Assembly (NCBI GenBank): GCA_019426215.1
Contig: CM033400.1
Span: 16,910,568 to 16,974,567 of the forward strand
Reading direction: 5' to 3'
Length of the DNA: 64,000 nucleotides
DNA from: Buddleja alternifolia
Lineage: Eukaryota; Streptophyta; Magnoliopsida; Lamiales; Scrophulariaceae
Below the pieces are notes generated by a model. The model saw only the letters and a list, made by a program, of their open reading frames with translations. It was not told where the DNA came from and did not search any database. Below are positions 36,001-46,418 of the stretch, one piece after another; the stretch's first letter is position 1; the number at the start of each line of letters is the position of its first letter. The translations under genes and the position numbers were made by a program.

Positions 36001-36233
36001 ATTGTGATAACCAAAGTGCTTTAGCTATGACCCAAAATCCTGTTCTTCATTCTCGAACCAAACACATTGACATTAGATACCATTTCTTGCGTGACCATGT
36101 TCAAAAGAAAGATATCTCCATGCACTTCATTGGAACTGACAAACAACTGGCAGATATCTTCACAAAAGCGCTCAACGAACAACGCTTTCTCACTTTGAGA
36201 AATGAATTAGGTATGATCGATTTAAACGCTTAA
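32994..36233 (+). CDS. pol: Element 2 Pol polyprotein, first copy, open
   Basis: 1,079 codons without interruption. In order: protease motif [11 protein letters not shown] at residues 15-25; integrase zinc site HRKMNH (about 146) and CEACQMG (about 180); integrase core with [25 protein letters not shown] and [12 protein letters not shown]; linker rich in acidic residues; RT with [28 protein letters not shown] block and YVDD at 765-768; RNase H with [43 protein letters not shown] and DIFTKAL. All expected catalytic Asp/Glu residues are visible. It would copy and integrate element DNA. The ATG at 32994 may not be a true start, since pol is probably made as a fusion with Gag. Confidence 0.9.
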   Translation: MQVPRASTDTSVWYFDSGSSRHMTGSKNLLVYYQATNGPQVIFGDNSKGKTKGIGIMHRGNIMISDIYYVEGLKHNLLSISQFCDKGFEVKFSSDFCYVNDAKTKSTKLRGKRTNNVYLVDWDSTVDNNPTCFVAKSQNELGWLWHRKMNHLNFKAISQLISLNLVEGLPKGSFQKNRLCEACQMGKQVKSSFKKKPCLSTSRVLELLHLDLFGPIQIMSVSGKKYSLVIVDDFSRYTWVEFLATKDETSVKLTALIRQLQNSKDLKVTRIRSDRGTEFTNQVVEKFCIDLGILHEYSAPRTPQQNGVAKRRNRTLKEASRTMLAESKLPQKFWAEAINTACYTQNRCMINKQHEKTPYELWKGRKPNVSYFHVFGSKCFIHNNGSHSLKTFDPEADEGIFLGYAKNGKSFRILNKIKSKVEESIHVVFDDANQEPSKVNPDDVGIKDLSQQASQINLSDDSDDEDDGIHVLPPKDAREVNKNDNVRIADDHEENDHQEQIRTVNDAASTQETNENQAINNQESLNPFQPDRKWLRDHPPELVIGDIEAPFRTRSATFNEAMFASFLSQMEPKKVDEALNDSSWVEAMQEELNQFERSKVWTLVPRPTHQGIIGTRWVFRNKMDEDGIVIRNKARLVAQGYCQEEGIDFDETYAPVACLEAIRMFLAFAAFNKFTVYQMDVKSAFLNGKLQEEVYVEQPPGFINNHGKSMVYKLDKALYGLKQAPRAWYDTLSIFLIGKGFSKGSVDTTLFKITHNEDILLVQIYVDDIIFGSTNKRLCEKFLKMMQDQFEMSMMGELTFFLGLQVKQFPNGIFINQAKYTRDMIKKFGMENASSSKIPMSQTLKLDKDESGKKIDITNYRGIIGSLLYLTASRPDIMFSVCMCARFQSDPRESHLIATKKILKYLKGTQNVGLWYSQDSSFELIGYSDADFAGCKIDRKSTSGTCQFLGDRLVSWHSKKQQSIATSTAEAEYVAAGSCCAQILWMRQQLRDYGIILGPTPIHCDNQSALAMTQNPVLHSRTKHIDIRYHFLRDHVQKKDISMHFIGTDKQLADIFTKALNEQRFLTLRNELGMIDLNA

Positions 36234-36266
36234 ATCATAAAGCATCATATTTAATAGGCATATAAT

Positions 36267-36343
36267 TTAAGGGGAATCCACTTTTTTGTTTATGTCTAAA
36301 GCGTTTATCAAAATTTGAAATGAGTCATCAACTTTAGGGGGAA
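36267..36343 (+). promoter_or_regulatory. Internal purine tracts after pol
   Basis: TTAAGGGGAAT (36267-36277) and TTTAGGGGGAAC (36333-36343) lie between pol and the 3' gene. They recur at 44041-44051 and 44107-44117 in the second unit and in Element 1. Possible secondary plus-strand priming sites. Confidence 0.45.
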
Positions 36344-37065
36344 CTCTAAAATTGTACTTACTTCAATGTATCAAGCGACTGTGATAAAAAATGACTTTCA
36401 AAATCTTAAAGCATTGATCACTAGCTCTTATCTATTATGCATGACAAAATCATTCTCTAATAATGTTGTCTCTCATAAATCCAAGCGATTGATTCACTTA
36501 TTGAAATATTTTATGAAAAGACTTCAGCGTTGAAAGGATTCCCACTTTAACGCTAAGTAACTCAATTTCAAAAATTCATGCATAGTTTTCATTGCTAAAG
36601 ATAACGTGTGGATAAGACCAAAAGATCAGATTTGACAACTACCCACACGTGCCTATCAAATCGAACTGACGGTTATGATTCCTATCTAAACCGAGGCGGT
36701 TCAGTGATTGCATGAGTCTGAGTAAGTGTCAGTACACTATCAGGCGCGTGCACATCACGCTGAAAATTTCAAATTTTTTCAAACCGTTTCAAATTAACTG
36801 CGGATCCGAAAAATGTTATAGTACCCTACTTTACCACATTTTTGACATCCGAAATTTAATGTACACGGTTCAGATTCCTTTTGTCATTAACCTCTGAACA
36901 CGTGTCATTCATCTGTCAATTGAGGAGTTACTTTCACCTTCTATTTAAACTCCCCAAGACTTTTACAGAAAACCTTTATCACTTCCAATCTTTCCTACTG
37001 TTAAAGCTTTTTCTCTCCAAAGGCAAAAATCCCTCAATTTTCTCCAAAAGCTTCAACTTTCAGCA

Positions 37066-38293
37066 ATGGCACCCAAAGTTTCAAAATCTTCCAAGACAGC
37101 AACAAAACCAGTTACAGTTAACGCCGGATTTTTGGTTAACTGGGACTATCTTTTTGATAACCAGAACTTCCCTCTTCGAACAATTCTTCCACTCGTTCAA
37201 GAATCTGGTTTGAAAGACATGCTTACTACTACTTTCAACTATTTTGAAGAAGAATCTCTCCACTTTTTCTGCAATGGTCAAATTTCTGCAGACGGAAACT
37301 CCATATCCTGCGTCTTCCCTTCTGCAAAAGAGACCTTTGTCCTCACTCCTTCTCTAATTTCTTCATTACTTGTTCTGCCTAATACTGGCATTGAGGTAGA
37401 ACGTGTAAATCTCGGCGATGCTACCAAAGTATGGGACGTGATAAAGAAAGAAGATGTTCACAACGCCTATGAGCCCAACTTCAAGAAGAACGATATGAAA
37501 GGCGAATATGTCATCCTCGCTGACATATGTTCAAAGATTATTGAATGCAGAAAAGGGACGTTCGATAAAGTAACTAACATTCAATACAAGATGATGGTTG
37601 CCATCCTGACCAAGTTAAAAGTTAACTGGTCTCTTTACGTGTTCAATCGCTTCAAAGCAGCGATGGCTAAGTCCGTTAATCCCAAGCCTTACGGGATTTT
37701 GCTAAGTCGTATTCTCTGCTCTAGCGGATATACGCAAGCGTCTGGGAAAAAGATCCCAGCGACCAAGTTTTATGGCAAGAAAATGATAAGCGAGCTTCTT
37801 AACCCGCGGAAACCTGGCGGAGCAGCGGTTCCAAAAGATCAGCGTGTTGTTCGCAGTGATGATGAAGATCAAGCGTCCTCGTCATCATCATCATCATCAG
37901 AAGAAGTGGTGGTCAAGCGACCTAAGAGAAAGATCATTCTCAAAGTCGCTGAGCCATCCAAGCCCGCAAAGAAGCAAAAGCCTGAACTAAAGAAGAAGAA
38001 GCCGGAACCCAAAAAGAAACAAAATATCCCTTCTCCTTCTCCCTCGCCTAAGTCTCCTTCTCCTCCTCCAGCGTTTTTCTTTTCCGTTCCTGAGGAAGAA
38101 GAGACAGCAGTGGAAGAAGAAGTACCGCTTGCACGAAGGCGTACTCTTACTCCCACTCCCGCAGTATCTTCTAGCGCTCCCACAAATCCAGCGCTTAGAG
38201 AGTCAGCGAGTGCTTCCGTCTCTGACGCTGTTCCCGAAATCAGCTCAGATCCTCAAGCCGTTTCTCCATCTGAAAGGCTTCCCAATGTTCAGG
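37066..38293 (+). CDS. Element 2 3' gene, first copy, exon 1
   Basis: 409 codons plus one base, starting MAPKVSKSSK. Residues 20-240 hold a domain (VNWDYLFDNQ, CSKIIECRKGTFDKV, NPKPYGILLSRILCSSG, GKKMISELLNPRKPGG) also found in Element 1. It resembles proteins annotated as putative plant transposon protein, but I cannot assign a function. A Ser run coded by a TCA repeat, lysine/proline-rich basic stretches and an acidic segment follow, suggesting a disordered, nucleic-acid-binding tail. The frame ends at a consensus donor (CAGG|GTAAGT) at 38294. Confidence 0.7.
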
Positions 38294-38378
38294 GTAAGTA
38301 TTTGCTAAGCAAATTAGTCTATCCTTTCCTCGTTAGTTTCTAAGTCTCTAACGCTAGGATAAAAACAAATTTTTTCAG

Positions 38379-38558
38379 CGCCAAGTGAAGCAGATATTCA
38401 TTATGTTCTCAACACGCTTGAAGAACTAAATATCCCTATTCGTGCTGATCCAATAACTTCTTTTATCGATTTAGAACCCAAAGAAGAAGTTCAGGAGCCT
38501 GAGGAACTTGTCCAAGAAACAGATCAAGCGACTAAGACAGTCGATGATAGTCCTCAGG
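38379..38558 (+). CDS. Element 2 3' gene, first copy, exon 2
   Basis: A 180-bp acidic exon (APSEADIHYVLNTLEEL... to DDSPQ). It is bounded by the intron 1 acceptor TTTTTTCAG at 38378 and a donor CAGG|GTAAGC at 38559. Both introns are phase 1 (85 and 82 bp), and the joined frame stays open into exon 3. The second copy at 46157-46336 has the same boundaries. Confidence 0.65.
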
Positions 38559-38640
38559 GTAAGCGATGTAGTATTTTCTTTGTAAATTTCTACTCAGTAG
38601 GAATTTTTGCTTGCTTTTCTCAATCGCTTACATGTTTTAG

Positions 38641-40867
38641 CTCATGACGGAGTTCATGATGAACCAATCGCTGAAGCCCCTCCTCTCTCGGAGATTCCAG
38701 TTGAACTAGACGTGGACATGGCAACTGTTGTGCATATTGCTAAAGAAGCATTCCAAGTTCTTCCTGACGCTGAAAGTTCATCAGCGAGTGAAGCAACTTT
38801 AAACGCTGAGCGGTCGATAGAAGTGGCCCCCATTCCAACAGAAGCTATTGCCCTTGTTCCTACGCCAACCGGACCTCCTCCTCGTGTCATTGATTTCTTC
38901 CCGCACGGATATCATCCAGATGTCGAATTTTATTATGCTGCCAGAGAACGTGACGCTCAAATGCTTGCCGAGTTGGAAATCAACTTTCAAACCACTCTCC
39001 ATCGGCCCGATATGTCCAATACCAAGAAATTTGAGTTTTTCGAGCGTATTGCAGATCTAGGACTATATGACTTAGAGCGACTTCAATCTCGCCTTGAGTA
39101 CATTCGTCGTCCAGTGTTCAATAGAGCTGACCTTGATCAACAGCGATTCACTCTAACCGGTCGCTCGGACGAGTCTTTTTATCCTCTGCGCCCAAACAAG
39201 ATTGTTTTCAAGAACCCACACATGGGTGATTGGAACAAAAATCCTGATGAGGAAGATCTCAATAAGATAGGATATTCTGCTCTCCCCTCCGTTGTCAAGT
39301 CTCCCCAGAACGCTCTCTCTCCAAATCCACTCAAACTCTGGAAAGGCAAAGGCTCGCTTGTTGCGGAGCGCCCAAATCCGGTCAACTCGTGGATTGAAGA
39401 TGAGGCTCGTGAATATCTTGCCAGATTATGGGCTGAAGACTATGATGATGAAACAGAACGCTTCGAGAAATTCTTAGCAGCTAGAAAAGAGCAAAACAAA
39501 GCGAACAAACTTGGAAAACGATGGATGATGGATACAGCCAAATGGGCTGAAGAGTTCGTTCTTCACTTCTACACCCTTGATGAACTCGTCAAATATCCAT
39601 TCCTGTTTAATTTTGGAATAGAATATAGACGCCGAGGATTTGCCACCTTTTTGCTTCAACAGCGTCAGATAATTGCCGGGAATGTTAGCACTTTGCCACG
39701 ATACAGACAGCCATCGAAAGCTACATTCGCCAGCAGCTCGCCTTATTCAGCCAGGGCGGACGCTACGTTTTGCATCCTCGTGCAGACTTTGTTCAACGAA
39801 TCTTCCCTGACCTCAACGAAGACGCTTCGTCAAGTAAACAACCAGTTCTTCAAAGCCAGAGTCAGATTCGTGTTGACACTTCAATAGAACACGCTGAGTT
39901 TGCTGAGTTCCACCGAGATATGAGAGCAGTGATAGAAAATGTCCAAGCGTTGGATACAAGTTTCAATCACTATTCAGGGTTAAACGATTTCCAAGGATAC
40001 ACACTCCACCCTGTGCTCTTCAGTGAACAGAATATTCAAGTGGCCAAGATGATCTCGCTGATTAGGCCAGTGGACCACGAAGCAGCTCAAGCGTTCATGC
40101 CGTTAATTTTGGACTTTTTCAACAAATATACCTCAGGGATTGCTTTACCAGAAGGTGTGCAACTTGCACTAAGTACTGACGAGCGCGAAGACGCTATATT
40201 CTTTATCCCGCAATCCAGCCTGATCAGTCCCCGGCATGTGATGGAAGCCCTTGGCCCCCTCTGGGTTATTGGCATTCGAGAACCTTCTCCTCCCTCAATC
40301 CAACTTCTGGAAGAAGATTCTGCTCCTACTGCGGAAGTCGCTCATCTTCCTGAGACTTCCTTGCCAGATTCTTCTAGCGCCCCAGTAGTCGAGCCCCCAG
40401 CGATTGCTGATTCTACCTTGGATCACGCAATTGAAGAAGTGCACGCTGAAATTGCTCAAGCGCCTGTCGAACCTCTCCTAAGAGATAAAACCAAAGGCAA
40501 GGCTGCAGTTTCAAGTTCTTACGAACTTCTCCCGTCCCCAGAACGTCCTTCTTCGGATTCAGATTCAGACAGTGACTTCGAGGCCCGAGATTTCAGAAAG
40601 GCTGTACGGAACTCGCTTCACCACATCGAAGGTTCCTGCTCCAAGCTTTCTGAAGCCGCTGACAGACAGACTCGCTTAATGTCTGATACGCGAAGCCGTG
40701 ACATTGCCAACGCTTCAAATTCCAGCACCATTGCTATCATGGAACGCATGTCCCCTCTTATCGCTGAGCTCTCCTCTGAATTCAATCGTCACCGCCTTGT
40801 TCGCAAGTTGCCTATCTCAATGGAACAAAGAAAGTGGATGAAGCGCTTAATGATTCAAGTTGGGTAG
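38641..40867 (+). pseudogene. Element 2 3' gene, first copy, exon 3, frameshifted and truncated
   Basis: Starts after acceptor CATGTTTTAG (38631-38640) with AHDGVHDEPIAEAPP. It is open to a one-base deletion near 39711 (CAGCCATCG where the second copy has CAGCCCATCG), after which it continues in another frame from about 39770. Near 40793 it leaves the 3' gene (...EFNRH) and runs into pol sequence homologous to 34674 onward. The first copy therefore lacks the C-terminal about 200 codons present in the second copy. Confidence 0.75.
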
Positions 40868-41071
40868 AAGCAATGCAAGAAGAGCTTAACCAATTTGAAA
40901 GAAGTAAGGTTTGGACGCTAGTACCAAGACCAACTCACCAAGGAATTATTGGAACGAGATGGGTTTTTAGGAACAAAATGGATGAAGATGGCATTGTTAT
41001 AAGAAACAAAGCTAGATTAGTCGCTCAGGGTTATTGTCAAGAAGAGGGTATTGACTTTGATGAAACGTATG
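40794..41071 (+). pseudogene. Second-copy pol fragment, start of RT
   Basis: Matches 34674-34951 with two one-base deletions near 40820 and 40827. Encodes [21 protein letters not shown] and [14 protein letters not shown] of the N-terminal RT. Cut by the gypsy LTR after DFDETY. Confidence 0.85.
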
Positions 41072-42725
41072 TGATAAGAGGCATTTTTACGTGTTTTTAA
41101 GCCCCTTTGCGTTTATGTTTTAGGTTCATTTATCGCTTAATTCTTGCTACATGTGCGTTTAATTCGTGTATTAAGTGATTTCAGGTCTTAAATGGATACA
41201 ATCGAAGAACGGGATGAAAAACGACGTATAAAACAAGTTCAGGCCAATTTGCTTCTGTTGTCCACGCCCAAGCGCCGAGAAATCGGGCGCCTAGGCGCCC
41301 GATTCTGAAAGGGGCGCCTAGGCGCCGTTCTGTCCCCGCCTGGGCGCCGTTTCAGCACCACTTTCCACGTTCGAGCGCTTTTTCTGTATGTTTAGAGACC
41401 GAATTGGATGACGTTTCCTTCTACAAAGTTGTAGAACTATGTGTTAGCTTCAAATGAGGACTTGAATCATCCAAATCGGAGTTTTGTGGAGAGAGTTATG
41501 AAGGAAATACAAATACTGCGCCAGACAGAGGAAAATACTCCGAACATTCTGAATTTTGGCGCCGAGCGCCATAAAACCCGCGCCTAGGAACGTGGACACA
41601 ATCCGAGATTTGATTCCTTTCAGCCAAAAGATCGATCATTTGATGGGGGAATGGAACATTTAAAGCAAGAGGTCATCCTACATGTATGGGGGGGATGTCA
41701 TAAGTATGTTTTCTTACTAGATCTACTTGGGAATTTTTTTACTACTCACTTTAATAGTAGGATGGGACACTATGAGGGACATACACATGAGGGGCTGATT
41801 TGGGTGGTCCGTCTTAAGGGATCCTAGGGGCAATTGAACCGATTACGATCTTGGAGATGAGGGAGAGAGAGGCATTTGATCCATCACTTTTCACTCATCA
41901 TCATTCATCACCATTTTCTTCAGCACTTTTGGAGGGGAACAAAGGGAGAGGACTAAGGATTGAAGACAAGAAAAAAGATCCTCTCAATCAATTGAGGGAG
42001 TTTTAATTATTTGCATTTACATGTTTATTTCCATGAGTTGTATATGTTTGTATTAGATTTCTTAGGCTTTGATGAGAGGCTAATATTGTAGAACTAAGGC
42101 ATGTGAAGCGCCAAATTTAGAATCAATATATGTGAAGTTGCTCTTGGTATAATTCTCTATGCTTTGTGTGTTCAATCTAGCCTTTATTCAATCATGTGTT
42201 TGATCACCATAAGCTTGCTATTGCCTAATCTAGTTGTTCGAGAGAAAAATAGATTAGGGTGCAAGAGATTAACACATCATCCGAAACAATGAGGGATGCC
42301 CTAGAAATAGTAAAAGATCCCGGGTGTTGTTAGCCGGATTCGTTCGGGGAAGCTCTAGAACGTTAAGGCGTGATTTTGTTAGATCTAGGATAGACATATT
42401 TAGAGAACGTCAATTAACATAGGATTATTAGTGCCGAAAACATCGGGTAATAAGTTAATTTAGGAGATTTCCACCAAAGCAATAGGAGTCTAATAATTCG
42501 AAGGTAGATCATATATTTGATGAGTAGATTCGGGTTGTAGCAGTGCCTTAGTCATTTTATCTACGTGAGATAATCTATAGCCGTTTCTCTTTGGTTCTTC
42601 GTTTGTTTAATCTTTTTCTTGCTTTTTACTTTAATTGTCTTTTCTTTTATCGAAAATCATTAACTAGAATTCAAGTCCTTGTGGTTCGACAACCCGGACT
42701 TTTTGTCCACTTATTACTACACACG
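41072..42725 (+). mobile_element. Ty3/gypsy LTR inserted in second pol copy, 3' end truncated
   Basis: Starts TGATAAGAGGCATTTTTACG and aligns along its length with the gypsy LTR at 25155-26707 at clearly lower identity, so it is a different family member. It stops at CTTATTACTACACACGT, lacking the last roughly 50 bp of the other LTR. Flanks are ACGTATG on the left and ACGT then CCCCAGTAGCC on the right, against ACGTATGCCCCAGTAGCC in the undisturbed first copy. An ATG is missing on the right. It looks like a solo-LTR remnant with a small edge deletion. It carries GCGCCTAGGCGCC palindromes near 41290-41345. Confidence 0.75.
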
Positions 42726-44007
42726 TCCCCCAGTAGCCTGTCTTGAAGCAATTAGGATGTTCCTAGCGTTTGCCGCATTCAACAAGTTCACAGTATACCA
42801 AATGGACGTGAAGAGTGCATTCTTGAATGGTAAACTCCAAGAAGAAGTCTATGTGGAGCAACCACCAGGATTCATCAACAACCATGGCAAAAGTATGGTC
42901 TACAAACTGGATAAGGCACTCTATGGCCTTAAACAAGCACCAAGAGCATGGTATGACACTCTCTCTATCTTCCTTATAGGTAAAGGCTTTTCAAAAGGCA
43001 GCGTTGACACAACGTTATTTAAAATTACCCATAATGAAGATATTCTCTTAGTCCAAATCTATGTTGATGATATTATATTTGGTTCTACTAATAAGCGACT
43101 GTGTGAGAAATTTTTGAAAATGATGCAAGATCAATTTGAAATGAGCATGATGGGTGAATTGACTTTCTTCTTAGGATTACAAGTTAAGCAATTCCCTAAT
43201 GGAATATTTATAAACCAAGCTAAATATACTAGAGATATGATTAAGAAATTTGGTATGGAAAATGCATCATCTTCAAAAATTCCAATGAGCCAGACGCTTA
43301 AGTTAAATAAAGATGAAAGTGGGAAGAAAATTGATATCACTAACTATAGGGGTATTATTGGATCACTTCTTTATCTTACCGCTAGTAGACCTGATATTAT
43401 GTTTTCAGTATGCATGTGTGCACGTTTTCAATCTGATCCTAGAGAATCACACTTAATTGCTACCAAGAAGATCCTTAAGTACCTAAAAGGCACACAAAAT
43501 GTGGGCTTATGGTATTCACAGGATTCTTCTTTTGAACTAATTGGTTATTCAGATGCAGATTTTGCAGGATGCAAAATAGATAGAAAAAGTACTAGTGGTA
43601 CATGTCAATTTCTAGGTGATCGACTAGTTTCATGTCATAGTAAGAAACAACAATCCATAGCGACTTCTACCGCTGAGGCAGAATATGTAGCCGCTGGAAG
43701 CTGTTGTGCACAAATCCTTTGGATGAGGCAACAACTTAGAGACTATGGAATAATCCTAGGTCCTACCCCAATCCATTGTGATAACCAAAGTGCTTTAGCT
43801 ATGACCCAAAATCCTGTTCTTCATTCTCGAACCAAACACATTGACATTAGATACCATTTCTTGCGTGACCATGTTCAAAAGAAAGATATCTCCATGCACT
43901 TCATTAGAACTGACAAACAACTGGCAGATATCTTCACAAAAGCGCTCAATGAACAACGCTTTCTCACTTTGAGAAATGAATTAGGTATGATCGATTTAAA
44001 CGCTTAA
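42726..44007 (+). pseudogene. Second-copy RT and RNase H
   Basis: Resumes at CCAGTAGCCTGTCTTGAAGC and is open for about 425 codons to the end of RNase H, with YVDDIIFG and DIFTKAL intact. A few substitutions differ from the first copy (for example LVSCHSKKQ for LVSWHSKKQ and HFIRTD for HFIGTD). It lacks gag, protease, integrase and the first part of RT, so it cannot act alone. Confidence 0.88.
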
Positions 44008-44839
44008 ATCATAAAGCATCATATTTAATAGGCATATAATTTAAGGGGAATCCACTTTTTTGTTTATGTCTAAAGCGTTTATCAAAATTTGAAATGAGTC
44101 ATCAACTTTAGGGGGAACTCTAAAATTGTACTTACTTCAATGTATCAAGCGACTGTGATAAAAAATGACTTTCAAAATCTTAAAGCATTGATCACTAGCT
44201 CTTATCTATTATGCATGACAAAATCATTCTCTAATAATGTTGTCTCTCATAAATCCAAGCGATTGATTCACTTATTGAAATATTTTATGAAAAGACTTCA
44301 GCGTTGAAAGGATTCCCACTTTAATGCTAAGTAACTCAATTTCAAAAATTCATGCATAGTTTTCATTGCTAAAGATAACGTGTGGATAAGACCAAAAGAT
44401 CAGATTTGACAACTACCCACACGTGCCTATCTAATCGAACTGACGGTTATGATTCCTATCTAAACCGAGGCGGTTCAGTGATTGCATGAGTCTGAGTAAG
44501 TGTCAGTACACTATCAGGCGCGTGCACATCACGCTGAAAATTTCAAATTTTTTCAAACCGTTTCAAATTAACTGCGGATCCGAAAAATGTTATAGTACCC
44601 TACTTTACCACATTTTTGACATCCGAAATTTAATGTACACGGTTCAGATTCCTTTTGTCATTAACCTCTGAACACGTGTCATTCATCTGTCAATTGAGGA
44701 GTTACTTTCACCTTCTATTTAAACTCCCCAAGACTTTTACAGAAAACCTTTATCACTTCCAATCTTTCCTACTGTTATAGCTTTCTCTCTCCAAAGGCAA
44801 AAATCCCTCAATTTTCTCCAAAAGCTTCAACTTTCAGCA

Positions 44840-46067
44840 ATGGCACCCAAAGTTTCAAAATCTTCCAAGCCAGCAACAAAACCAGTTACAGTTAACGCCG
44901 GAGTATTGGTTAACTGGGACTATCTTTTTGATAATCAGAACTTCCCTCTTCGAACAATTCTTCCACTCGTTTAAGAATCTGGTTTGAAAGACATGCTTAC
45001 TACTACTTTCAACTATTTTGAGGAAGAATCTCTCCACTTTTTCTGCAATGGTCAAATTTCTGCAGACGGAAACTCCATATCCTGCGTCTTCCCTTCTGCA
45101 AAAGAGACCTTTGTCCTCACTCCTTCTCTAATTTCTTCATTACTTGTTCTGCCTAATACTGGCATTGAGGTAGAACGTGTAAATCTCGGCGATGCTACCA
45201 AAGTATGGGACGTGATAAAGAAAGAAGATGTTCACAACGCCTATGAGCCCAACTTCAAGAAGAACGATATGAAAGGCGAATATGTCATCCTCGCTGACAT
45301 ATGTTCAAAGATTATTGAATGCAGAAAAGGGACGTTCGATAAAGTAACTAACATTCAATACAAGATGATGGTTACCATCCTGACCAAGTTAAAAGTTAAC
45401 TGGTCTCTTTACGTGTTCAATCGCTTCAAAGCAGTGATGGCTAAGTCCGTTAATCCCAAGCCTTACGGGATTTTGCTAAGTCGTATTCTCTGCTCTAGCG
45501 GATATACGCAAGCGTCTGGGAAAAAGATCCCAGCGACCAAGTTTTATGGCAAGAAAATGATAAGCGAGCTTCTTAACCCGCGGAAACCTGGCGGAGCAGC
45601 GGTTCCAAAAGATCAGCGTGTTGTTCGCAGTGATGATGAAGATCAAGCGTCCTCGTCATCATCATCATCATCAGAAGAAGTGGTGGTCAAGCGACCTAAG
45701 AGAAAGATTATTCTCAAAGTCGCTGAGCCATCCAAGCCCGCAAAGAAGCAAAAGCCTGAACTAAAGAAGAAGAAGCCGGAACCCAAAAAGAAACAAAATA
45801 TCCCTTCTCCTTCTCCCTCGCCTAAGTCTCCTTCTCCTCCTCCAGCGTTTTTCTTTTCCGTTCCTGAGGAAGAAGAGACAGCAGTGGAAGAAGAAGTACC
45901 GCTTGCCCGAAGGCGTACTCTTACTCCCACTCCCGCAGTATCTTCTAGCGCTCCCACAAATCCAGCGCTTAGAGAGTCAGCGAGTGCTTCCGTCTCTGAC
46001 GCTGTTCCCGAAATCAGCTCAGATCCTCAAGCCGCTTCTCCATCTGAAAGGCTTCCCAATGTTCAGG
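44840..46067 (+). pseudogene. Element 2 3' gene, second copy, exon 1 with early stop
   Basis: Same exon as 37066-38293, starting MAPKVSKSSK. Codon 45 is TAA at 44972-44974 where the first copy has CAA, a C-to-T change. The remainder is open to the donor at 46068. An internal ATG at 44984 could give a shortened product missing the first 48 residues. Confidence 0.8.
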
Positions 46068-46156
46068 GTAAGTATTTGCTAAGCAAATTAGTCTATCCTT
46101 TCCTCGTTATTTTCTAAGTCTCTAACGCTAGGATAAAAACAAATTTTTTTTTTCAG

Positions 46157-46336
46157 CGCCAAGTGAAGCAGATATTCATTATGTTCTCAACACGCTTGAA
46201 GAACTAAATATCCCTATTCGTGCTGATCCAATAACTTCTTTTATCGATTTAGAACCCAAAGAAGAAGTTCAGGAGCCTGAGGAACTTGTCCAAGAAACAG
46301 ATCAAGCGACTAAGACAGTCGATGATAGTCCTCAGG
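46157..46336 (+). CDS. Element 2 3' gene, second copy, exon 2
   Basis: Identical boundaries to the first copy. The acceptor has a longer T-run (TTTTTTTTTTCAG), and the donor at 46337 is CAGG|GTAAGC. Acidic, with no known domain. Confidence 0.65.
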
Positions 46337-46418
46337 GTAAGCGATGTAGTATTTTCTTTGTAAATTTCTACTCAGTAGGAATTTTTGCTTGCTTTTCTCA
46401 ATCGCTTACATGTTTTAG

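Noticed and set aside
37869..38183. 104-codon minus-strand frame rich in Gly and Phe
   Set aside because: Antisense of the Ser/Lys/Pro-rich tract in exon 1 of the 3' gene; low complexity.
42679..42725. Open frame that starts in the gypsy LTR and runs into the second RT copy
   Set aside because: The first 16 or so codons are LTR sequence translated by chance; only the part from 42726 is RT.
41072..42725. Clean solo LTR with target duplication
   Set aside because: The 3' end is truncated and the flanking bases do not form a full 5-bp duplication.
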